64,000 nt of DNA from Mercenaria mercenaria (taxonomy: Eukaryota; Mollusca; Bivalvia; Venerida; Veneridae), in NCBI RefSeq assembly GCF_021730395.1, contig NC_069373.1, positions 46,590,501 through 46,654,500 on the forward strand, given 5' to 3'. Of this stretch, positions 20,192 through 31,753 are shown one piece after another; position 1 is the stretch's first letter, and the number at the start of each line of letters is the position of its first letter. The translations under genes and the position numbers were made by a program. The notes beneath the pieces are model-generated. The model saw only the letters and a list, made by a program, of their open reading frames with translations. It was not told where the DNA came from and searched no databases.

Positions 20192-23100
20192 CTACCATCC
20201 AATTAGTTCCCCTTTGAAACCATGGTAAAATTTTCCAGAACCCTCTTCTCCCTGCAGTTTTTCCAGAACTGACATAATTCCTTTTACGCTTTCTTCTGTG
20301 GTAATGAGTGCACTCTCCCCGCCCATTTCTGTCTTTACCCAGCCCGGATGGATAGCCGTACACAATATGCCATCCACTTTTAAATCCAGACTTAGGTTTG
20401 AGGTGATCATATTAAGTGCAGCCTGTAAAAAACATATTAATATATAGTCTGTAAAAATACATTCTAACAATATAGCTCGATTTTTTGTCAGTTAAACAAA
20501 TAAGGAAATCAGGTGTTGTATATTCTGAAATAAACAACAGTTGAAACGCGGACCGGAGAGAAAACAGTGTGATACTAAATAACCATGTGACGCCTGTTTA
20601 TTATTCCGAAGCAATTTTTCAGCATAATATTTTATCGGGTGTTTATGAGCATAACAGCATGTCTCAATGAATATAAACAATGCATTTTCTAACGTTCATT
20701 TAATATTTAATAATTACATAAGAAACAAATCATAAACTGATAAGAACAGTATACGTATTACTCTGTGAGAAAACATGGATCAATAGTATGTAAAAGGCAA
20801 GTGAAGTGGTTCTTTTTTACTATAGTATGCTAAAAGAGCAAAATTAAAAGTCATGAGAAACAACCACTTTATAATTCAACGGATATTGCCAATTTTGATG
20901 ACATTGCAAACCATCTAAAGCTGAAGACGAACCACTTAACTTTTATCAAACTTGTACACAACTGATACATAAATGAATAATGTTAAATAGACAATGAGGC
21001 ACACGTGAACAAAAAATAAATAGATGAAAAACACATTTAGAAAACGATTTTTGCTCTGTTTTAAAGTACTTAAAATCATTTTTACCTTTGAAGTTCTAGA
21101 TGGATAACTTCCACCTGTTGAATTTTCAGAAATTGACCCTGTACCAGAAGATATATTAATAATTCCAGCTTTGCTACAAGACAATGGATCGGTTGGGTGT
21201 TGCCTGGCAGCTTGTTTCAACAGCGGCAGAAACGCCTGATAAAGTTGAAAGTACAATTTTGCAATATTTTCCGTAATTAATGCATTTATTTTAAACTTTG
21301 TATTAGTTGCCCTATTCTGTACTCAGTATTTAAATATTTACAATTACGTACTAAGATGTAAATGCAATGTAAAAGCGGTACCAGGAATAAAGACAAATTG
21401 GAATTTAAGCTTGTTTATGGCAAACCAACCCCACATTTACCCTATATACTAATAAAATGAATGTGCTTTTGGATCGTAGAGTCCATGCAACGTTAGTGTT
21501 CAGCTTAAGCCGGTGCTAGGGGGAAGCAAATGATGTTGCACCTTTCACTATCTTTCGTGAACACTATAAAAACTAGTCCGTTATTATTTTGACTGTTTGT
21601 GTTCTTTGCTTCCAAAGGATCGTCTTACAAATTTGATTCTGTTAGCACCTGTGTCACCATCAATGGTCCAACAGCATTCACTTCATAATGCCTCTTCATT
21701 TCTTCCCTGGTAACATCCACGAGGCCAATGGGAACGTAAACTCCACTGTTGTTGATGAGCAGGTTCAAGCCTTCATTTTCAACAATCGAAGCAACAAGCA
21801 ATTTTGCTTTCTCTATAGTGTCCTGCTTCACAACATCTAAATAAATATAATAAACAGTTATTATTCAAATAAGATCTACAGCACTAACACATACTTTGTC
21901 AAGGGTCGCAATGTTACAATAGTTTGTATTTTTGCAAAAGATATCCCAGTATTGCAGATCACTATGGATGTTATAGTAAATGTAGCTCAGCACAACAGTA
22001 AACATTGTCCATTTGAAACTGTGAAACCTAGATAGTTGTAAGAATCCTTTCAAACTGTATGGTAAATACTTTTACAATATATCAAACAGCATGCAAGGAA
22101 ATTTTAGAAATTTACAAGATTTTAGAAAATTTTGGAATTCTCTGCCCGACAACTTACTCCAGAATGCGTCTTTGATAAGTAAAATGTTATTTCCTTGTCA
22201 CTTACAGTGACTAGAACAAATTTTACACTGAGGCTACCAATTTAACTAAATTAGGTTGAACACCGACCTAGCTCAACAACTCGCACTTGTGGATTTGATT
22301 CTGCAATTGCATTCAATTCCTGAAAATATAAAACCAGAAAGTCAGCTAACTTATAAGGGTACTTCTGCATAAATCATATGTACTATGTAATTAAACTTGA
22401 ACCACTGTTCACCTCACAGTGCCAAATTTTATGGATATTTTTTGTTTTTGCTTTTATATTCTATTTTCATTGAGAAGAAAATTTCCCCCAAAATGTGAAG
22501 GAGTCGATTTAAAGGGACTGACCTCCAAATTTTAAGATATTAGGACTGACTGAAACTTTGTTCTAGACTTTTAATACTGACGGATTATATGTTAGCACAT
22601 ATATTATTATTAATTCTAACACGATCTGCAGCTATTGGTATATAAACATATAGATCTAGCGAAATTGCCTATACATGAATCTACGATATATTTCACCCCC
22701 TATGATTGTGGCATAAGAGATTCTACTTCAGTTCCGTTACATACAAATTATTTCAGGGCCAAACGGTTGAAAACAGCATCTCAAAAACATAAGTATGATA
22801 AAATGTCATACTGACTTATGTGTAGGACCGTAAAACACGTTTCGATCTCTACAAGCGAATTCAATTAGCTTAATTAAGATTCAGCGGTGACGTCATAAAG
22901 TATGACGTCATAATGATGTGACGTCATATAAAGTTAAGCTCGTAACTTGTAACACAGGGTCAACTCGCCTAATTTGATGATTCTCTTCGTAATTAGTTTG
23001 CGAGCTGTTAGATTACTAAATTATAAATACTTCTCAAAATTCTGATAAAAAGAAACAAATATCTATACGTTCCATTGGCTATGCAGCTCTTTCTAACCAT

Positions 23101-24129
23101 AGGGGGTAAATTGTAACAGCATATGACCCGAATGACGTATTACGCTGAAAATGTAGTACTGTAAAATGCGAATTATTTGCGTTGTTAGAATCGAAATAAT
23201 AAATATGTTCCAATAATTTTATCAATTAATAAAACATGGGCAGGAGTTTGGATGCGAATAATTAAATCACTCGTGCTACGCACTCGTGATTTAATTATTA
23301 CGCATCCAAACTGCTACGCACTCGTGATTTAATTATTACGCATCCAAACTCCTGCCCATATTTTATTAACTGATAAAATATAGGAACAGATTTATTATTT
23401 GTTAATTAAACCACAGTTTATATAGCACCATTTTCATGCACATGTAGACGTTCAAAAGTGCTTTACAGAATAAATTGCAAACAATATAAACAAATACGCG
23501 TTCAACACAAACAAAAAATGCATTCCACATCAACAAAACAAAACAAACATATATTTAAAAGTATTTAGATCTAAGTGACCCTTGGATAAAATACTGTTTT
23601 ACTTTGTTTTATGAACAGGAAAAAATGTATCGGTCAGTTAACGAAATGTTGTACAAAGAATTGGATTTTAAGCAGGCTGTTGAAAGCAGCTGGCGAGTGA
23701 GCTTCCCTGATCTTGATGGAAAGGGAGTTCCAAAGCTTTGGAGCAGTGGACGAAAATTTATCGCGCAATAAACCGCAAATTATCTATTTTTTGATAACTG
23801 AAGTGTTCATTCAATTCGAAAACTGCTACATGTAGATCTAGTTTCGTTTTAGAACAAGGAAGAATTTTCGGTTTGAAAATAAATTAATAATGTGAAAACT
23901 ACCCTAATTTCATCCCGCTAATCGTATGCCCTACTGATCCGCCAATGACACTAACTGTAATACTATAGCGAAATACCAGACATGATTTACTTACCGTAGC
24001 CGCAACAGGATTCCTACAACATGCGAACAGGAATTTTGGAGGTTCTGTCAGCTGAAGAAACTGTTTCACGATCTCCAGACCTATGCCTCGATTACAACCA
24101 GTGATTAATACTGATTTCGGAGAAAGCAT
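20192..24129 (-). CDS. SDR-a: C-factor/sniffer-like short-chain dehydrogenase, five exons
   Basis: Exons on the minus strand: 24129-23995, 22319-22268, 21836-21649, 21235-21086, 20422-20192; 251 residues, all GT-AG, phases identical to SDR-b, c and d. The start is fixed by conserved MLSPKSVLITG. The Rossmann cofactor motif TGCNRGIG is in exon 1, the structural NNSG in exon 3, and PGWVKTEMGG plus the end LIGW in exon 5. Relatives reduce carbonyl compounds with NADPH in the cytosol; the substrate here is unknown. The active-site segment reads YPSRTSK where the paralogues have YPYRxSK, so the catalytic tyrosine (residue 171, codon 21098-21100) is serine and activity is doubtful. The frame is otherwise whole, so it may be a pseudoenzyme. 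It lies head to head with SDR-b. Confidence 0.9.
22888..22926. promoter_or_regulatory. Three CRE-type TGACGTCA sites in SDR-a intron 1
   Basis: Perfect palindromic TGACGTCA occurs at 22888-22895, 22903-22910 and 22919-22926, spaced 15 and 16 bp. This is the binding site of CREB/ATF bZIP factors. Whether it is used is not known. Confidence 0.45.
23225..23375. repeat. Palindromic MITE with a duplicated arm, SDR-a intron 1
   Basis: ATGGGCAGGAGTTTGGATGC at the left is mirrored by GCATCCAAACTCCTGCCCAT at the right. The piece CTGCTACGCACTCGTGATTT... to GCATCCAAAC is repeated in the right arm (near 23275-23310 and 23311-23350). No coding potential. Confidence 0.75.
23405..23475 (+). repeat. Short dispersed repeat, SDR-a intron 1
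   Basis: TTTATATAGCACCATTTTCATG ends in TTCAAAAGTGCTTTACA. It matches the copy at 61033 on this strand and a reversed copy at about 29812-29862. Confidence 0.5.
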
Positions 24130-24136
24130 TTCGAAA

Positions 24137-24152
24137 CGGCGTCCTTGATATT
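24137..24152 (-). promoter_or_regulatory. Conserved 16-bp promoter/5' leader motif of SDR-a
   Basis: AATATCAAGGACGCCG on the minus strand ends 7 bp before the SDR-a start codon. It is identical at 25851-25866 (SDR-b) and has one change at 43508-43523 (SDR-c). Upstream, ACGACAACGGTA is also shared by SDR-a and SDR-b. Confidence 0.5.
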
Positions 24153-24248
24153 AACCCATTTATAACTTTGACGAATAATACCGTTGTCGTCTGAAAATGC
24201 GGTTATGTAAGATTAGATTGTGTGTAACCCAGATATAGTAAAGAAATA

Positions 24249-24486
24249 TGAGCCGCACCACGAGAAAACCAACATAGTGCGTTTACGGACAGCATGGATC
24301 CAGACCAGCCTGCGCATCCGCGCAGTCTGGTCAGGATCCATGCTGTTCGCTAATGGTTTTTTTTCATTGCAATAGGCTTTTAAAGCGAAGAGCATGGATC
24401 CTGACCAGACTACGCGGATGCGCAGGCTGGGTTGGATCCATGCTGGTCGCAAACGCACTATGTTGGTTTTCTCATGGCGCGGCTTA
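24249..24486. mobile_element. Palindromic MITE copy 2
   Basis: TGAGCCGCACCACGAGAAAA at the left is mirrored by TTTTCTCATGGCGCGGCTTA at the right, with inner arms AGCATGGATCCAGACCAGCC and mirror. It lies 120 bp upstream of the SDR-a start, in the interval shared with SDR-b. Confidence 0.8.
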
Positions 24487-24489
24487 TAT

Positions 24490-25850
24490 GCCTTTTTATA
24501 TGCAGGATTCTGTGTACTGCTTGAAACACTTCATTAAGTATATACTTGTCATATCATTCAATATGTTTCTCTGTTTTTTAGGGGTTTTTTTTTTTGGGGG
24601 GGGGATATCGTTATGTCTTCAGCGAGAAAACCCCTTTCCGTCGCACTTATTTTAAAATGTTCAGACATACCGGTACAGAAGAGGTGTAAGCCAGGCATGT
24701 GTCCCAACTGATACCGTGTAAAACCAGATATCTTTCCCTTAAAAGTTCAAAAAGTTCATAGATAGGGAGTTTATTTAAGGAGATGCGTCATAAGATATTG
24801 CAGTTTTATATGCGGAGTTTTAAATCTGACTAAAATCGAGAAAAGATGCGAGTACGTTTGAGTTGGTAAGTCATTAGTTAGTAAGTAGTAGGCCTACGTA
24901 TGACTTATTACATTTATGTGTAAACTGGTACCAGGACAGTTCCATGTAATTCAACATACAGTTGTACCATACTTTGAAAAACACGTTCGATCCCTGCTTT
25001 TTAAAGAAGAAAAAAAAACGAAATTTCACAGCAATGAGCCTAGAAGAATATCAAGACAAAAACCCTAGTTAAAGATCAATGAGAATTCCTATGATGTTTC
25101 ATTCAAATCCGTGGAAAAGTCGGTTATAAATGACCTTTAAATAAACATAATTCTGCATTAAATAACCCGACGATCTGAGCAACTAGGATTATTACACACA
25201 CACCTGTGAGGTTGAAGTCCGACCAGGATTTATGAAGATGAAACAAGGACAATAATCTCTATGCAGCAAGTTTGTGTAAACAAATCAAAGACCCATAACG
25301 CAATGAAAATTATTCGCTCGTAAACCCCGAGACTTGGTACTGGTCATTCCTATAAAGTTTCTTTCAAATCATGTGACAACAAACAGTAATGTACTAATAT
25401 TACAGAGGAAGACTTGATAAGTCTTTAGTTGGCAATAAACTTTGAGGGTCATAACTCCACATAATCTAATATGGGAGGCCCCGGCGATGTGCGAAACTAC
25501 CTAACAAAATCACTTCAGTGTGAAGTTTCAGTGATATCTGGCCTGGAGTTATGTAGAGGAAGCGCATTCAAACTAAATGCGGGTCCACTCACGGACAGTC
25601 TGATGGACGGACAGACGGAGACTGTCTTATCTATCGCGACCGTGAAAAACAGGAATACATAATGATATCACAACTATAATGATATCAAGAAATAGAAAAC
25701 TGACCACTAAACCCTATAAAATACGACACTGAAGAAGTATAGCAGTACACAGCGAGTTAATCCCGTGAAATATCTGGGGAATATTTACATAATCGCATTT
25801 TAGACGACAACGGTAGATTCTTTTTATCATTCGTCTAAAGCGAATGAGTT
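24490..25850. other. Head-to-head intergenic region between SDR-a and SDR-b
   Basis: It contains a T9/G9 run near 24584-24603 and, from about 25060 to 25650, a degenerate repeat ending in a GGACGGACAGACGGAGAC run like those in clam tandem-repeat elements. No exon is seen. The last 60 bp are homologous to the SDR-a upstream region. Confidence 0.45.
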
Positions 25851-25866
25851 AATATCAAGGACGCCG
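25851..25866 (+). promoter_or_regulatory. Conserved 16-bp promoter/5' leader motif of SDR-b
   Basis: AATATCAAGGACGCCG, identical to the motif before SDR-a, ends 17 bp before the SDR-b start codon. Confidence 0.5.
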
Positions 25867-25883
25867 ATAATAATTGTGTCAAA

Positions 25884-28800
25884 ATGCTTTCTCCAAAGTC
25901 GGTTTTAATCACTGGATGTAATCGCGGCATTGGTTTGGAGTTCGTGAAACAGTTTCTTCGACTAGCAAAACCACCTAAATTCTTGTTCGCATGTTGTAGG
26001 AATCCTGGTGCGGCTACGGTAAGTAACCCATGGTCATGTGAATTCAGTACAGTAATGGGTCAGAGAAAGCTATTTATAGTTTTCACAGTTGTGATCTTTT
26101 ATAGACAGGCTTGACTTATATAAGTTTTGGCATAATATGATATATTTTTGTATATTGTTGCTTAGTTGGACCGCATTTCACAGCTTCAGTTTTATGAATA
26201 TCATTGTATTTTGTAACAAATTACAAAAAAAAAGCTAGAGCTAGATCTATTTATAGTTTTTTTTCTGCAGAAGTAAAATAAAATTCAGCTCCAACGTTCA
26301 CTTAAGTATTACCATGTTATCAGGAGCTACGGATAATTTTATCAAAACCGGAAATTTCTCATTCAAAATGAAAGTACAGTTACAAAGTAAATAGACTCTA
26401 TTTGTAGATTGTACTATAGTTTTGAGGTTTGAGCGTTTTCAACCCTAAACTCGTTCGCCGATTCTAAATTTCTAAAATGGACTGGTAGCTTACATCATTC
26501 AGTTTGGGCAGTACCACTTATTATTCAAAGAAAATGACAGAGGTGTTCACTGAAAAATTACTGACTGAATAGCGAACAGTGCAGACCATGATCAGCCTGC
26601 ACATCCGTGTAGGCACTGGTCGCTAAGGCAAAATCACTTGCCAGCAGCAGGCTATAGGTTAAGGAAATCAGCATGATTTGCTTTGCCTTATTTAGACTAG
26701 AACAACTACTAATTATGTTATAATCTGTCACATAGGCGGCTAGGGTTCAATAGATCTGCTCAAAGTTCAAAGAATTTCTTTCATTATTTTAAAGTTATTT
26801 TGTGTTTTATTAATCTAACATTACTGTCATGTACAAATAAATTAATATCGTTTATACTGCTGTTTCACAACAGTGTCGGAAGATTCGGGGAGTCTCAGTC
26901 AGAGTCCACAGTACATTTTTTTCTAGCCGATGATTATAGTTGCAACATATTTCATTTGCATTATATAGCCCTATGTTAAATATGAAATGTAACAGATATC
27001 GAAATCACACCCCCAAAAAACTGCAGTGCTTAATTTTTGTGTTGCTAAAATTAATGATTATCCAACACATATCGTGTAAACATTGCGTACATAACCAATA
27101 TTTTGATAAGTGCTTAGTATTGTAATTGTCTTCCAAAAGAAATTTTGACGAACTTATAATTGTAATATCATAATCATATAGTCCACATATAAGGTCATAG
27201 AAGGCAGTAAGGGAGCCTTTATACTGGCCGCCAGCTTCCTTATGTTAAGGGGGTACCAGACGATGAAATAAAGTCTTAATCCGATAAAAACGAATGGATC
27301 TAACTAGCTGATATGTTGCAAATAAATTAAATATGGCTTTAGAAGTGAAAAACTGTCTACATCTGTGGATATTACCAATAAAAATAATACATTTGGCGAC
27401 AGTGAAGGAGTTATTTTCATCTGTTTTAAAAATTTTATTATTATTGCTATTTTCATGTATTTTAAGAAAAGATAAAATAAGATAAGATGATCTTTATTTA
27501 ACGTCGGTTTTAACAAACATTTTAAACACTAGCTAATACAATCTATTTTGCTTGATATCTTGTGTTAATGAGAGGTTTAAAGGGAAAAAAAGTATATGGG
27601 TGTTATTATAAATGTTATATTTTATAACCTTATGTTAATAAACTATCTATCTATCTAACATGAAAGCATTCTAGTTATAGACAGAGTGAACTGTGAGTTA
27701 TATTTACCAGTCATCATTTGTCGCACTTAACTATGCCTTGCTTAAGTTTCAGCTTCTACTTTCCAGGACTTGAATACGATTGCAGAATCCAACCCATCAG
27801 TAAATGTTGTAGAGTTAGGTGAGTAGCATCCAGTCCATTATTAAATATTGTTGAGCAATGTATGAAGCAATTAGATTATAAAATCAATCCAGTCCTTCAT
27901 TAAATGTTGTTGAGCAAGGTAAGTAGCAATGAAGTTGAAAAATCCAATCCTTCATTAAATGTTGTTGAGCAAGGTAAGTAGCAATGAAATTGAAAAATCC
28001 AATCCTTCATTAAATGTTGTTGAGCAAGGTAAGTAGCAATGAAATCAACGGAATTGAAAAATCCAATCCTTCATTAAATGTTGTTGAGCAAAGTAAGTAG
28101 CAATGAAGTTGAAAAATCCAATCCTTCATTAAATATTGTTGAGCAAGATGAGTAGCGATGAGATTGTAAAATCAAATCCATCAATAAAATTTAATATTAT
28201 TGATCTATGTAAGTAACAATAAGGTTGAAAAGTCAAATCCGTAGTAAATGTTGTTGAGCCATAGGTGTCTGAAGCTCAATCAGTAAAATATATATGCAGG
28301 TTAGATCTCATGGTATATTAGGTGGGTGGGGTATGGTGATGCATATATTTATTGATAGAGTTTTAAGGTTGAGAATTATGCCTTGAGAAACAAAAATCAA
28401 ACAACACCAAATCATAGAATGAAAGAGTTGTTTGACATGAAAATTGAACAGCATGCAAAACATATATATTACTTTACGAAACAAGTGTCAGTATACTGAT
28501 ATAAACATTGAATTCCGGAAAAGGAGTGCCTAAAGGGGCCCCACTTCCGGACAGTCAAACGCCTTTAAAAACACCATTTTCAAAGAACTGTTTCACATGT
28601 TCGTTTTGATGCATTTGCAATGGCGTGCGAGTGATGAAAATTCACATTACAAGGTGGAACACAGTTTTCAGCAATTTTTATCTTTATTTCTTTACAAATG
28701 GTATTCATTTTCAAAGGGAGACAATTTTTTCCGAATATTTTAAGTACAAATGGCATTCATTCTCAAAGGGAGACAATTTTTTCCGAATATTTTAAGTATT

Positions 28801-31753
28801 CGTCGAGAAAAAGTTGTCTCCCTTTGAAAATGAATGCCATTTGTAAAGAAATAAAGATAAACAATTGCTGAAAACTGTGTTCCATCTTGTTATGTGAAAT
28901 TTCACCACTCGCACGCTATTGTAAATGCATCAAAACGAACATGTGTAACAGTTCTTTGAAAATGGTGAGTTTTTAAAGGCGTTTGACTGTCCGGAAGTGG
29001 GGCCCCTTTAGGCAGTCCTTTTCTGGAATTCAATGTTTATATCAGTTTACTGACACATGTTTCGTAATGTAATATACATGTTTTGCATGCTGTTCAATTT
29101 TCGTGTTCAACAACCCTTTCTTACTATGATTTGGTGTTGTTTCATTTTTGTTTCTCAAGGCCTAATTCTCAACCTTAAGGGCCTGTGGTTGAGCAAAGTA
29201 AGTAGCAATGAGATTGCATGTAAATGTTAATACGTTTTATAAGTAGTTATTAGGTTACAGGATCAAGTCAATCAGTAAATGTTGCTGAGCCAGGTAAGTA
29301 GCAATCACATTTCAGGATCCAGTTAGTAACTGAACATCTTTAACTTGATGAATGTAAGTGTGAAAAATTGTTCTTGGCATTGCTACTTCATAATTGAATT
29401 ACCATTTAGGGCGGTATATAGTCTTCTCAACACAAAACTATATCATTTGCCTCCTTAGTTTACATATTTCAAAAGTGTTGCATGAAACTGATAATTGTAA
29501 GTAGATAATTTTACAGGCAATGTTTGTGTTGTTGTAGATGTAACTAAACAAGAAACTATAGAGAAAGCAAAGTCCCATGTTGCATCGATAGTAGAAGGCG
29601 AAGGTTTGAATCTTCTAATCAACAACAGTGGCATTGTTAACCGTCAAGGTATTGAAGATGTTACAAGGGAAGAAATGAGAAGTTGTTTCGAAGTTAACGC
29701 AATTGGACCGTTAATGATGGCGCAGGTGGGTATATATCATTATATATGTTCATTTAGAATAAAACTTTGAACTGTATATGCCTCTGTCTCTAGTTGCCAC
29801 CCTTATATGTAAAGCACATGTGGACGTTTATACTTTGAAAAGGGTGTTATATAAATCTAATATAATATATTAACCGAAACAGGTTTCGCCCCGCGATATT
29901 ATGGCAACATCTTGCATAATGCTACCAGTATAGTTATCAAATTTCTTACACATTTAGACAAATATATTATTAATAATATATAGAATTTCTACAGTATTAG
30001 ATTATGCAAGAAAAAAAAAACAAACACCATTTCATTCAGTTTTTACGATCTCCACTTTTTTAAAAGTCACAAATATACACATAAATGTATTGTTTTAATA
30101 AAATGGGCAAATATCATTTTAAAGAATACAGAGTTATAGAGCTTGACTTTTCCTTGATTTATGGTCAAATTTGATAATATGATCTCTTCAATAATTTAAG
30201 GCATTTCTACCTCTTTTGCGACAAGCTGCTAGCCATCATTCTGCAGATCCGATGTCCTGTAACAAGGCTGCAATTATCAACATTTCCACTGGTGTAGCTT
30301 CTATCTCAGAAAATTCCTCGGGTGGAAGGTATCCATACAGAAGTTCGAAGGTGAACACAATTACATTGCATTTAGAGAATCTTTCAATCTGCTTCGGCAT
30401 GTCGATTCAGTAAAATGAGGTTTTTGATGGAACATTTAAATAAATAATTATATTAACTTTTATGAAAAATGATTATTTGATTTGACCGATATATCACCAA
30501 AATAGATATTATGCCTGAATGACAATCTTATGACATTTCTAAATTACTTTTATTTTGGAAATAAAAAAAAAATAAAAAAAACTTCATCTGACGGGTGACA
30601 AAACCTTCGCAAGTATTGAATGCGGTCATGCAAAGTAATAGCAGATTCTGTTTTCCTTGAGTCTGTCTGTGAGAGGTTATGAATAGTGGAACACCACTAA
30701 CGCCTTTAAAAGATTTGATGGACTTCATGATCCAAATTAATAACAACTAAGACTTACGTTTGCAGTGTTTAGGCATGAACACAGTTAATGCACTTCACGT
30801 AGAATTTGAAGTGTGAACATTATTTAGTAAGATTTTTATTCCTGAAAGCATGCTTGAGTCGATTTGTATTCATTATTTTTTATCAAAGTACCTTGAGACA
30901 TGTATATGGTACCGGATGGAAAAGAAAGGCGGCAGTGTATATATACACTTTCCTCTATTAAATTCAGATAAGCAGTATTTCGGTTACCGTGAGATCATTT
31001 AGACCACATGTTTTGTTTCCCATTTTAACATTTACTGTGCATTTTAACCTGTGAATAAAGACCACCTCCCAACAAAGACCACATTTTGGCTCTCCCAAGG
31101 GTGGTCTTTGTAGACAGGTTTGACTGTAATTTGATGAGCTTAACATTTTGTCCGTTTTGTGAGGACTGAAATTTACGTATGTCAAAAGTTAAAAGATGAA
31201 ATATTTGTGTGTTTTCAGTGTTCGTTTAATTTATGTAGATTGATAAATAACGAACTCAACAGAAATCAATCCCAAAGATTTTGCTGTATCTAATGGCGGT
31301 CAGTTTCCTGGATTCTTTATCAGTACTTACTTGTTTTCACCAAGTTACTGAAAACTTATCCACATTAATCAAGACAAATGTATTCAGATACTTTGTATTT
31401 TTAAACATCAAGGAGAACATAAGCCGTGCCAAGTGATCGAACTCTGTTCATAGTCTTATACTCTATCTGCTGAGCTTACCTGACGGGCTCTCTTTTGACA
31501 TGACATCTTATTCTTTTCACAGGCCGCGTTGAACATGATAACTACAAACCTTTGTCTGAATTTGAAAGCGGACGGAATCCTTTGTACCGCTGTCCACCCT
31601 GGCTGGGTAAAAACAGAAATGGGCGGGCCAAATGCACTCATCGGCACAGAAGAAAGTTTAAAAGGAATGATGTCTGTTTTGGAAAAACTTCAAGGGGAAG
31701 AGTGTTCTGGAAAGTTTTATCATGGTGTCAGAGGAGACTTGATTGGATGGTAG
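25884..31753 (+). CDS. SDR-b: C-factor/sniffer-like short-chain dehydrogenase, five exons
   Basis: Exons 25884-26018, 27767-27818, 29538-29725, 30201-30350, 31523-31753 give 251 residues with GT-AG borders. Start MLSPKSVLITG, cofactor motif TGCNRGIG, NNSG in exon 3, active-site YPYRSSK in exon 4 (YxxxK intact), PGWVKTEMGG and terminal LIGW in exon 5. It is thus expected to be an active NAD(P)H-dependent oxidoreductase of the classical SDR type, cytosolic, substrate unknown. Intron 2 is odd: it holds a tandem array copied from the exon-2/intron-2 junction and a large palindromic element. The acceptor before exon 4 is weak (TTTAAG). The promoter motif is shared with SDR-a. Confidence 0.93.
26560..26665. 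repeat. Short inverted-repeat element fragment, SDR-b intron 1
   Basis: GCGAACAGTGCAGACCATGA and the following CAGCCTGCACATCCGTGTAG match the elements at 43255 and 62945. Only part of the element remains. Confidence 0.55.
27828..29340 (+). repeat. Tandem array derived from the SDR-b exon-2/splice-donor junction
   Basis: After the true donor (27819) follow about eight units of roughly 55 bp, to about 28290. Each contains TCCTTCATTAAATGTTGTTG then AGCAAGGTAAGTAGCAATGA or a variant. The exon-2 end reads CCATCAGTAAATGTTGTAGA then GTTAGGTGAGTAGCAT, so the units copy the coding end plus donor. Two more degenerate units follow the palindromic insertion (near 29187 and 29262). Three units (donors 27919, 27974, 28029) carry AAG|GTAAGT, stronger than the real donor. 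Confidence 0.85.
28363..29178. mobile_element. 816-bp near-perfect palindromic element with TTAA at both ends, SDR-b intron 2
   Basis: TTAAGGTTGAGAATTATGCC at the left is mirrored by TAATTCTCAACCTTAA at the right, and the arms match over some 380 bp (for example GGGGCCCCACTTCCGGACAG and its mirror). The left arm has a tandem duplication of about 50 bp (AAAGGGAGACAATTTTTTCC twice). No transposase ORF is seen. TTAA edges suggest a piggyBac-type MITE, but the ends are not the usual CCC/GGG, so the family is uncertain. Confidence 0.7.

Noticed and set aside
27828-28290. CRISPR-like array
   Set aside because: The regular ~55-bp units have no unique spacers and clearly derive from the neighbouring exon-intron junction.
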